Below, piece after piece: positions 42,963 to 50,089 of a DNA stretch of 64,000 nucleotides. The notes below the pieces were generated by a model that saw only the letters and a program-made list of their open reading frames with translations, did no database searches and was not told where the DNA came from. Source of the stretch: CAIQPV01 sp964480365 (GTDB lineage: Bacteria > Pseudomonadota > Gammaproteobacteria > Burkholderiales > Gallionellaceae); assembly GCA_964480365.1 (NCBI GenBank), contig CAYZPM010000014.1:1-64000 (forward strand), written 5' to 3'. Made by a program: the position numbers and the translations under genes. Numbering within the stretch: the stretch's first letter is position 1; every line of letters begins with the position of its first letter.

Positions 42963-43017
42963 GTGTGAAAGACAGGAATCGAACCTGCACGCCTTGCGGC
43001 GCTGAAACCTAAATCCA
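42963..43017 (-). repeat. 3' half of tRNA-Leu, duplicate attachment site
   Basis: Fifty-five bases covering the anticodon arm to the 3' end match the intact gene at 46151-46205 with two mismatches; the 5' half is missing. It cannot make a tRNA. Confidence 0.85.
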
Positions 43018-43020
43018 TTT

Positions 43021-43349
43021 CCCTATAACGCTACGTCCCTTGCTGTATACCGGCTCCATAAATTCATCTGTTGGAAAACTCTGGGAAAACTTCCATCCAA
43101 CCTATGTTCGAAGGATACCACATGAAGAAGACTATTTATTTCCTTGCCCCAATAAGGTTTCGTGCTACCCATTTTTTCGGCCATAAAACTTGTCTGTTTG
43201 TCCTCAATCACCTTCTGGTCATGCCCTTCAAAAAACTTCCCCAGCCAGTCATGTGCTTAAACTTTGTCATAGAAAACTTTATGCGCTTTCTGTAACGTCT
43301 GAAGGCCGCCAATTGCCTCGTAAAGTGTTTGCGTCGTATTTGTACTCTT
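43021..43349 (-). pseudogene. Truncated haemoglobin, decayed
   Basis: Reading down from 43349 the frame gives STNTTQTLYEAIGG, then LQKAHKVFYDKV, a TAA stop (43257-43259), AHDWLGKFFEGHDQ, DKQTSFMAEKMGS and TKPYWGK. This is the order of a truncated (2/2) haemoglobin: the TLYE.IGG start, FY..V segment, FFEG, then the E-helix region. The stop replaces the usual Tyr or Arg codon. After PYWGKE the frame no longer resembles globin, and stops occur in the other frames. No ATG is present at the start. It lies downstream of a ferredoxin-NADP reductase, a plausible former reductase partner. Confidence 0.7.
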
Positions 43350-43440
43350 CAGGTCGTTTACCTGTCCACCATTTATGCAATCACGGAGACACCTATAAGA
43401 TGTGGTATCAATATATTATATTGTCTTGGGCTCTTAGCCC

Positions 43441-44184
43441 TTACCAATAATTTTCAGCCGTGATATGACCCGGTTCAAAACGGCGGTGTTTTTTTAAACC
43501 TCGCGCAATTAACGTATTGGTTGTGTCTTTCACCATATGCGGATTGCCGCAAAGCATGAACTGGCTGTTTTCTGCGCTGATTGCCATGCCGACACGTGCT
43601 TCCAGTCGACCGTCAATGATCGCCTGCGGAATGCGACCATGCAGTGTGAAATTCGACGTTTCGCGGCTGAGAAACGGAATATAGGAAAACTGTCCGGAAT
43701 GGTTCGCTAAAATTCGCGAGATGTTCTCTTGGTAGCCGAGCTCGGATAATGTCCCCACGGCATATACCAGCACCACTCGCTCGTGACGCTGCCAAGGCTT
43801 GTCCGTTTCCAGAATCGAGAGAAATGGGGCAATACCTGTGCCCGTAGCCATCATCCACAGATGCCTGGACTGAGGAACCTCATCTATAATCATGAAGCCG
43901 TGGGCACGCGGGGCGACCAAAATTCTATCACCGGAAGTGAGCTTGGCCAGATGTGGGGTCAGCGGCCCGTTTGGAATTTCTACATAGTAGAATTCCAGTA
44001 GCCGACTATCGGGCGGATTTACCAGTGAATAGGGCCGTCCGATCACTTCACCGTTAATTTCCAGTGCTATCTTGACAAACTGGCCAGCTTGAAATGGCTC
44101 AATTTCAGACTCAACATAAAGTGAATACAGCGAGTTGCTCCACTGCTTGTTTTCAGCAACTTTTCCAATATTCCAAGCAGCCAT
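43441..44184 (-). CDS. fpr: Ferredoxin-NADP reductase
   Basis: A 247-residue FAD protein. RPYSLVNPPDS binds FAD, MMATGTGIAPFLSIL binds the NADP phosphates and FMLCGNPHMVKD is the C-terminal nicotinamide part; it ends in ITAENYW, like bacterial subclass Fpr enzymes with a terminal aromatic residue. It moves electrons between NADPH and ferredoxin or flavodoxin; near a globin it might have reduced the haem. The start at 44184 has GGAG about 10 bp upstream and is chosen over TTG at 44196. Confidence 0.93.
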   Translation of the reverse strand: MAAWNIGKVAENKQWSNSLYSLYVESEIEPFQAGQFVKIALEINGEVIGRPYSLVNPPDSRLLEFYYVEIPNGPLTPHLAKLTSGDRILVAPRAHGFMIIDEVPQSRHLWMMATGTGIAPFLSILETDKPWQRHERVVLVYAVGTLSELGYQENISRILANHSGQFSYIPFLSRETSNFTLHGRIPQAIIDGRLEARVGMAISAENSQFMLCGNPHMVKDTTNTLIARGLKKHRRFEPGHITAENYW

Positions 44185-44199
44185 TGCATACTCCAAATA

Positions 44200-44559
44200 T
44201 CTTACAATGATGTTTAATTATAGGCTCTTTTTGAAAAGGCCGAGAAACTACAACGGGTGTGCATCGTGACGGGGGGCGCTTTTCCAGCGGTTGCAATCCC
44301 ATCTGGCAACCGCCCAAGCGGAAGCAACCAGATCAGCTATGGAGTTAACGAAATGACTGAAGCTTTCGGTTGGCCGTTGATCAACAGGAGTCATTCGACG
44401 AGTAGAATGCAGAATGAGTTAATTCGGCCACAAACCGGACATTTGAGTGTGTCTTCCAACTTAAACGCTCACAGCTAAATTTCATCTCTAAAGGGGGCGG
44501 AATGAAACAAATCGCATGGATTACTCTGGCACGTTGGACATCGGAGGCTAATAAATAAC
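44200..44559. other. Gap with no recognisable gene
   Basis: About 360 bp between the divergent reductase and methyltransferase genes. Frame 44257-44478 has no ribosome-binding site or protein-like composition. The sequence looks like decayed repeat-type DNA. Confidence 0.4.
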
Positions 44560-45225
44560 ATGAAAAAAGACTTTTGGTTGGAGCGTTGGGCGCGTGGAGA
44601 GACCGGCTTTCATCAGAACGAGATCAATCCATATTTGAGCCGACACTGGCAAGATTTACATCCAACGTATGGCAGCAAGGTGTTCGTGCCGCTCTGCGGC
44701 AAAAGCCAGGACATGCTTTGGCTGCGGCAACAGGGGCATTTAGTCATTGGTGTGGAACTGAGCTCCATCGCGGTGCGTGATTTCTTCGCTGAACTCGGCA
44801 ATAACCCGCACAAAAGCGAAGGCACTAAATTCGACCAATACGAAGCGGATGGTGTTCTGATTCTGTGTGGCGATTTCTTCGATATAGGCAAAGATGATAT
44901 TGCGGGGGTGGGTGCAGTGTACGACCGCGCATCATTGGTTGCGTTACCGCCGGACATGAGAGAGCGTTACGTGAGCCACCTAGTTGGCATTCTGCAGCCA
45001 GCAACGCAAATCCTACTCATAACATTCGACTATCCCCAACATGAAATGTCTGGGCCACCGTTTGCGGTTTCTGAATCAGAAGTTAATGCACTCTACCGCA
45101 ATCACGCTGATGTTCGCTTGCTGTCGCAACATGACGCCCTGCCACAAAACCATCGGTTTCAAGAGCGAGGAATAAGCCGGATGCAGGAAAACATTTTTTT
45201 GCTGACGATTCACGAGCGAATATAA
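44560..45225 (+). CDS. tpm: Thiopurine S-methyltransferase
   Basis: A 221-residue SAM-dependent methyltransferase. The TPMT pattern is complete: DFWLERWARGETGFHQNEINPYL, VFVPLCGKSQDMLWL (SAM motif I), VIGVELSSIAV and YDRASLVALPPDMRERY. Bacterial TPMT methylates thiopurines and selenium or tellurium oxyanions and is often carried as accessory resistance cargo. It lies inside the element bounded by tRNA-Leu sequences. Confidence 0.95.
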   Translation: MKKDFWLERWARGETGFHQNEINPYLSRHWQDLHPTYGSKVFVPLCGKSQDMLWLRQQGHLVIGVELSSIAVRDFFAELGNNPHKSEGTKFDQYEADGVLILCGDFFDIGKDDIAGVGAVYDRASLVALPPDMRERYVSHLVGILQPATQILLITFDYPQHEMSGPPFAVSESEVNALYRNHADVRLLSQHDALPQNHRFQERGISRMQENIFLLTIHERI

Positions 45226-45543
45226 AGCGACTATGCCCGCTTTACGCAACGGTGACTGTCTCTAAGGGGGCGCGTAGCGACCTTTGGAAAAGGCGGAATG
45301 ATATGTCAGGTGTACGTCGTCACAGCCATTGGGAACTGTGGTAGCGAATGGGAAAACCGGCCAATGCTTGTAAGTCGCAACTGGCCGCTTCGGCGCACAA
45401 TAGGAAGACAGCCAAATTGGGTTAATCAAATTGTTTCATGAATCATGTTGCTTTGATCCTGACTGCTTTCTCTTTCAGGATATCATTTGGAAGAAACGGT
45501 GATACCATGAAGCAGCATTTCAGCCATTCAGCTTGACAAGAAA
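45226..45543. other. Gap with no recognisable gene
   Basis: About 320 bp after tpm with no open frame of note, no clear hairpin terminator and no RNA gene. Confidence 0.4.
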
Positions 45544-45798
45544 TTAGCAGTAACCAACGGAAAACTCTTTGGATGCCACACTCATCAACATATTTGTAAT
45601 CGGCTTATTACCAGCCATGCTTTCAGCCAGCAATTTTTGTGATTCAATGATTTTGCCCCGTCCCACGAGGTAGTAGTAATAGGCGGCAAGGTCTTGCCAG
45701 CATTCGGGGCGTTGAGTAGCACCTGTTTGAGAATCAAAAAACAACACAGCGTTACTCATTTCATCAGTTATAACTTGATATCGAAGTTTATTACTCAT
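45544..45798 (-). CDS. Small hypothetical protein
   Basis: An 84-residue protein (MSNKLRYQVITDEMSNAVLFFDSQTGATQRPECW, then DLAAYYYYLVGRGKIIESQKLLAES). Its composition is protein-like and GAGAGAAATT precedes the ATG. I recognise no family. The W-DLAAYYYYLVGRGK segment is distinctive. It lies in the tRNA-bounded element. Confidence 0.55.
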   Translation of the reverse strand: MSNKLRYQVITDEMSNAVLFFDSQTGATQRPECWQDLAAYYYYLVGRGKIIESQKLLAESMAGNKPITNMLMSVASKEFSVGYC

Positions 45799-46148
45799 AA
45801 CAATTTCTCTCTATCTAATTTATTGATCCACGTTTACAGCATTCCCTTGATGTTGTTGGAAAAAATTATTTGGAACTCTGCAAATTAATTGTTAGCATAT
45901 TAGCATAAACTAATAAGCACGCAAGCTGATTATTATTGGTGGTAATTGAAAATTAGGGAAAGTGATGACCGTCGTTTCGGGTTACGTAGTAACCAAGAGC
46001 AAATGGAGCGGGTAATTTGGAAAATTCACCCAAGTTTCATGGAAACATTCAGGAAAATTCTGGAATAGTTTTACAGGATTCAACGGGATATGCCGGGATA
46101 CAACAGGACAACAAACGCTATAACATACAGAATAATTGCTAAATATCT
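45799..46148. other. Gap next to tRNA-Leu, where an integrase would be expected
   Basis: About 350 AT-rich bases directly downstream of the tRNA 3' end. Related words such as GTTGTATCCC and GTTGAATCC (minus strand, 46060-46110) recall the arm-type repeats next to tRNA attachment sites. No integrase frame remains. Confidence 0.35.
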
Positions 46149-46233
46149 TGGTGCGAAAGACAGGAATCGAACCTGCACGCCTTGCGGCGCTGGAACCTAA
46201 ATCCAGTGCGTCTACCAATTCCGCCACTTTCGC
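46149..46233 (-). tRNA. tRNA-Leu (UAG)
   Basis: The acceptor stem GCGAAAG/CTTTCGC closes, the D-arm reads GGCGGAATTGGTAGACGC, the anticodon arm CTGGA-TTTAGGT-TCCAG gives anticodon UAG, the long variable arm is CGCCGCAAGGCGT and the T-arm is CAGGTTCGATTCCTG. ACCA follows, so the CCA is encoded. The 85-nt length and the variable arm fit leucine. Confidence 0.97.
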
Positions 46234-46360
46234 CCAATATATTTCGGGGGCGATTGTAGCACACCAGCCAAGCCGCTCGTGCAGCGCACAGAAAAGCGAA
46301 GAATTTCTGCGGTGACTGTTTGGGGGCACTAATACGGTGCGAAACATCAAAGCCCTAAAA

Positions 46361-47377
46361 TCATTTACCGTGATACGTCTTATCACCATCATTAATCTTC
46401 ACCACCACCCGGCCACGCGACTGGCCTTGCAACATGTTCTGAAATGCCTCTGGCAATTGTGGAAAAGCGAAGGGTTGCGCGACCCGCTCCAGCAAGCCGG
46501 GGCAGAGGTCGGTGGAAAGGCGCTGCCAGATTTTCTCACGTAACGGCATGGCGGTAGCGGCCGAATCAATGCCGATCAAGCGCACACCACGCAGGATGAA
46601 GGGATATACCGTGGCATGCAACTCTGCGCCACCCGCATTGCCAAAGCTGGCGATTGCGCCGTTCTGCCGCATGGTGCGCGTCAGCCATGAAAGCACAGCA
46701 CCGCCCACGGCATCCAGCGCCCCGGCCCACTGTGACTGCTCCAACGGTCGCGTGCTCTTCAGGTCAACTTCATTGCGCGGCAAAATTTCACTTGCACCCA
46801 ACATTTTCAGGTATTCGTGTTCGCTGACTTTCCCGGTCAGCGCTACCACGTGATAACCGAGTTGCGCCAACATTTGGATGGCAAGACTGCCCACGCCACC
46901 AGTCGCCCCGGTGACGATAACCTTGCCGTTTTCAGGCTTGAGATCGTTCTGCTCCAGCCGATGAATGGATAGCGCCGCAGTGAATCCCGCCGTACCCAAC
47001 GCCATCGCCTCGAACAGGCTCAATCCGGAAGGTAGCCGCACCACCCAGTCGGATGGAACCCGCACATATTCGGCAAAACCGCCGTCATGCGCGACGCCCA
47101 TATCATAGCCGGTGACGATGACTTCATCGCCCGGCTTGAAGCGTTCATCCTGTGAGCTTTCCACTACACCCGCCGCATCTATACCGCCGATACAGGGGAA
47201 ACGCCGGATGACTTTCCCCGCGCCCGTCGCCGCGAGGGCATCTTTGTAGTTCACACCGGAATATGCAACACGGATCACCACCTCGCCGGGATCGAGTTCA
47301 TCCAGAGTCATTTCTACGAAACGACACACTGTTTTTCCGTCTTCGTTATAAATACGGTAAGCGCGAAAAGTTCCCAT
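46361..47377 (-). CDS. acuI: Acrylyl-CoA reductase/quinone oxidoreductase, AcuI-YhdH type
   Basis: A 338-residue zinc-free medium-chain dehydrogenase. VAYSGVNYKDALAATG is the family signature, VTGATGGVGSLAIQMLAQLG the NADPH loop and SFGNAGGAELHATVYPFILRGV the C-terminal region. AcuI/YhdH proteins reduce acrylyl-CoA with NADPH; the role here is unproven. It begins 4 bp after lpd on the same strand, so it is probably the last gene of the odh transcript. The start at 47377 (MGTFRAYRIYNEDG) is clear. Confidence 0.9.
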   Translation of the reverse strand: MGTFRAYRIYNEDGKTVCRFVEMTLDELDPGEVVIRVAYSGVNYKDALAATGAGKVIRRFPCIGGIDAAGVVESSQDERFKPGDEVIVTGYDMGVAHDGGFAEYVRVPSDWVVRLPSGLSLFEAMALGTAGFTAALSIHRLEQNDLKPENGKVIVTGATGGVGSLAIQMLAQLGYHVVALTGKVSEHEYLKMLGASEILPRNEVDLKSTRPLEQSQWAGALDAVGGAVLSWLTRTMRQNGAIASFGNAGGAELHATVYPFILRGVRLIGIDSAATAMPLREKIWQRLSTDLCPGLLERVAQPFAFPQLPEAFQNMLQGQSRGRVVVKINDGDKTYHGK

Positions 47378-47381
47378 GCTG

Positions 47382-48797
47382 TTAAATATGGATGGTGCGT
47401 TTATCCACCGCCAGCGCAGCCTCATGCACCGCTTCAGACAAGGAAGGGTGGGCATGAATGGTGCGCGCCAAGTCTTCGCTGCTGGCCGAGAATGCCAGCG
47501 CCAAAACCGCCTGCTGGATCAGCTCTGAAGCCATCGGCCCTATAATATGTACACCGAGGATGCGGTCAGTTTTTGTGTCGGCGAGGATTTTGACGAAGCC
47601 CGCAGTCTCGCCCAGTGCGCGCGCTCGGCCATTTGCCATGAAGGGAAATTGTCCCGCCCTGTAATCCACACCTGATGTTTTCAGTTGCTGCTCGGTTTTT
47701 CCCACCCAGGCAATTTCCGGCGCGGTGTACATGATGCCGGGCACCAGATTCAAGTCACAGTGTCCAGCCTGCCCGGCGATCAATTCAGCCACCATCACGC
47801 CCTCTTCCGACGCCTTGTGCGCCAGCATGGGGCCGCGCACTACATCCCCCACCGCGTACACGTTAGTCAGGTTGGTGCGGCAATGCTCGTTCACCTCGAT
47901 GCGCCCTGCACCATCCAGTTTCAACCCAACAGTTTCCGCGCCCAAACCCTGCGTATTCGGTATGCGTCCCACTGCTACAATCAGTTTATCCGCAACCAGT
48001 TCTTGCGCCACGCCCTGCGCATCGCGCCACAAAATTTTCAATGCATCGGCATCTTGCACAACGCCATCAATCTGCACGCCGAGATGGATTTTTAGCCCCT
48101 GCTTGGTAAACGCACGCAACGCTTCCTTCGCCACTTGTTCATCGGCAGCAGGAATGAAAGTTGGCAGCGCTTCCAGCAACGTCACTTCAGCTCCCAGCCG
48201 GCGCCATACGCTGCCCAGCTCCAGCCCGATCACGCCCGCGCCGATGATGACCAGACGCTTGGGAACCTCGGTAAAAGATAAGGCGCCAGAATTGTCCACG
48301 ATGCGTACACCATCAAACGGCGCTTGCGGCAAGGCGCGCGGCATCGAACCAGTGGCGATAATGATATGTTTTGCACGCACCTCCTCGCCGCCCGCTACTC
48401 CAATGCGCCAAGCATCATCGTCCCGCCCCAGCAATTGCGCGCGACCGTGCAAGGAAGTCACTTTATTTTTCTTGAACAACTGGCCTATGCCCAAGGTGAA
48501 ATCGGACACGATTTTATCCTTGCGTGCCAACATCTTAGTTACATCCATGCGTGCGTTATCCACACCGATGCCATGCGCGGCAAAATCATGCGTCACACGC
48601 TCAAAATTTTCCGACGACTCCAGCAATGCTTTGGAAGGAATACAGCCCACATTGAGACAAGTGCCGCCCAAGCTGGGCTTACCCGCGTTCTTCCATTCGT
48701 CTATGCATGCAGTGCTCAACCCCAGTTGCGCGCAGCGGATTGCCGCCACGTACCCGCCGGGTCCGGCACCGATGACCACCACATCGAAATCAGCCAT
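47382..48797 (-). CDS. lpdA: Dihydrolipoyl dehydrogenase (E3)
   Basis: A 471-residue flavoprotein. VVIGAGPGGYVAA binds FAD, GGTCLNVGCIPSK carries the redox disulfide, GAGVIGLELGSVWRRLG binds NAD, NVYAVGDV follows and HAHPSLSEAVHEAA holds the catalytic His-Glu pair. Placed after odhA and odhB, it serves the 2-oxoglutarate dehydrogenase complex. A repeat fragment lies in the 131-bp gap upstream. Confidence 0.96.
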   Translation of the reverse strand: MADFDVVVIGAGPGGYVAAIRCAQLGLSTACIDEWKNAGKPSLGGTCLNVGCIPSKALLESSENFERVTHDFAAHGIGVDNARMDVTKMLARKDKIVSDFTLGIGQLFKKNKVTSLHGRAQLLGRDDDAWRIGVAGGEEVRAKHIIIATGSMPRALPQAPFDGVRIVDNSGALSFTEVPKRLVIIGAGVIGLELGSVWRRLGAEVTLLEALPTFIPAADEQVAKEALRAFTKQGLKIHLGVQIDGVVQDADALKILWRDAQGVAQELVADKLIVAVGRIPNTQGLGAETVGLKLDGAGRIEVNEHCRTNLTNVYAVGDVVRGPMLAHKASEEGVMVAELIAGQAGHCDLNLVPGIMYTAPEIAWVGKTEQQLKTSGVDYRAGQFPFMANGRARALGETAGFVKILADTKTDRILGVHIIGPMASELIQQAVLALAFSASSEDLARTIHAHPSLSEAVHEAALAVDKRTIHI

Positions 48798-48865
48798 AAT
48801 TTACCTCAGTTAACGGGCATGGCAAGTGTGCCTCTTCCCTGATGATGAAACTTGTCATGTCCGTT

Positions 48866-48900
48866 TCCCCCTCTCCAGCTCTCCCCCGGAGGGAGAGAGT
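48866..48900. repeat. Half-unit of CCCTCTCC repeat in odhB-lpd gap
   Basis: CTCTCCC - CCGGA - GGGAGAG stem with a preceding CCCCCTCTCC, similar to the arms of the mutS insert at 23559-23660. It may form an RNA hairpin between two genes of one operon. Confidence 0.55.
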
Positions 48901-48928
48901 GATTGTGTCTCGCTGCGCGAGTTTCACA

Positions 48929-50089
48929 TTAAATATCCAGCAACACCCGCCCCGGAAATTCCAGCGCTTCCTTGATAGTGACGAGAAACAGCACAGCGTC
49001 GCGGCCATCGACGATGCGGTGATCGTAGGACAGTGCCAGATAGTTCATCGGACGGATGACTACCTGACCGTTCTCCGCGATGGGTCTGTCCTTAGTGGCA
49101 TGGATGCCGAGGATGGCGCTTTGCGGCGGGTTAATGATGGGAGTGGAGAGCATGGAGCCGAACACGCCGCCGTTGGAAATGGAAAAGGTGCCACCGCTCA
49201 ATTCTTCCAATGTGATTTTGCCCGTTTTGGCGCGCGCGCCGAAATCGGCGATCTGTTTTTCAATGTCTGCCAGCGAAAGTGTATCGGCATCACGGAGGAT
49301 GGGCACCACCAATCCGCGCTCGCTGCCGACGGCCACGCCGATGTCATAGTAGCCGTGGTAAATAATATCAGTGCCATCCACCGAGGCATTCACCAACGGG
49401 AATTTTTGCAAGGCAAGCACCGCCGCCTTGACGAAGAAGGAAGTGAAGCCAAGCTTGACGCCGTGCTTCTTCTCAAATGCATCCTTGTATTTGTTACGCA
49501 GCTCTATCACCGGCTGCATGTTCGCTTCATTGAAGGTGGTGAGGATGGCGGCGTTCTGTTGCGATTGCAACAGGCGTTCCGCGATGCGCTGACGGATGCG
49601 TGTCATCGGTACGCGCTGCTCTACCCGTCCACCGGCAGTGGTTGGCGAAATGGCTGCAACGGGTGCGGCAGGTTTTTCCAATGCGCTTAGCACATCTTCT
49701 TTCAGCACGCGTCCATCGCGCCCGCTGCCGCTAATCGCTACCGTATCTACTTTATTTTCTGCCGCAATTTTCTGCGCGGCAGGCATCACGGCAGCTTGCG
49801 CCTGCACTTCGACAGCGGGCTTGGTTTCCGCTTGCACACTGGGTTGCGCGTCGGTATCCAGCAAGGCGATCACTTCGTTGCTGGTCACTTTTTCGCCATC
49901 ACCCTTGAGGATTTTGGTCAGGGCCCCGCTCTTAAAGGAGGGCAGTTCGAGCACTACTTTATCAGTCTCGATATCTATCAGGTTTTCGCCTTCAGCGACC
50001 GCTTCGCCAACTTGCTTGTGCCAAGTCACCAAGGTTGCTTCGGACACGGATTCTGAAAGCTGAGGAACTTTGATTTCAATGATGCTCAT
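48929..50089 (-). CDS. sucB: 2-oxoglutarate dehydrogenase E2 (dihydrolipoyl succinyltransferase)
   Basis: A 386-residue E2. The N-terminal lipoyl domain has the lipoyl lysine in IDIETDKVVLELPS; an Ala/Pro-rich linker leads to the E3-binding domain (about 105-140, SGSGRDGRVLKEDVL). The catalytic domain has RVPMTRIRQRIAERLL and the active-site SYDHRIVDGRDAV. It overlaps the end of sucA by 14 bp. Confidence 0.96.
   Translation of the reverse strand: MSIIEIKVPQLSESVSEATLVTWHKQVGEAVAEGENLIDIETDKVVLELPSFKSGALTKILKGDGEKVTSNEVIALLDTDAQPSVQAETKPAVEVQAQAAVMPAAQKIAAENKVDTVAISGSGRDGRVLKEDVLSALEKPAAPVAAISPTTAGGRVEQRVPMTRIRQRIAERLLQSQQNAAILTTFNEANMQPVIELRNKYKDAFEKKHGVKLGFTSFFVKAAVLALQKFPLVNASVDGTDIIYHGYYDIGVAVGSERGLVVPILRDADTLSLADIEKQIADFGARAKTGKITLEELSGGTFSISNGGVFGSMLSTPIINPPQSAILGIHATKDRPIAENGQVVIRPMNYLALSYDHRIVDGRDAVLFLVTIKEALEFPGRVLLDI

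Larger units (their letters stand above)
42963..46233. mobile_element. Remnant integrated element at tRNA-Leu
   Basis: The right border is the intact tRNA-Leu gene (5' end 46233, 3' end 46149). The left border is a copy of its 3' half (42963-43017) in the same orientation. This is the geometry left by tyrosine-integrase elements that use a tRNA 3' end: the element lies downstream of the tRNA and ends with a duplicate. The interior (about 3.1 kb) is AT-rich and holds a dead globin gene, a ferredoxin-NADP reductase, a thiopurine methyltransferase and one small hypothetical gene. No integrase gene survives. Confidence 0.5.

Noticed and set aside
42778..42990. 70-codon minus-strand frame with a hydrophobic segment near the tRNA fragment
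   Set aside because: It begins inside the tRNA-derived repeat and has no ribosome-binding site.
44257..44478. 73-codon plus-strand frame between fpr and tpm
   Set aside because: No ribosome-binding site, and the composition is unlike protein.
45982..46392. 136-codon minus-strand frame across tRNA-Leu
   Set aside because: It reads straight through the tRNA gene, and its sequence there is tRNA-derived.
49590..49690. A PSTGSG-like stretch in a frame opposite odhB, considered as another in-frame repeat
   Set aside because: The DNA does not match the CTTCGACAGGCTCAG arms; the similarity is a coincidence of translation.
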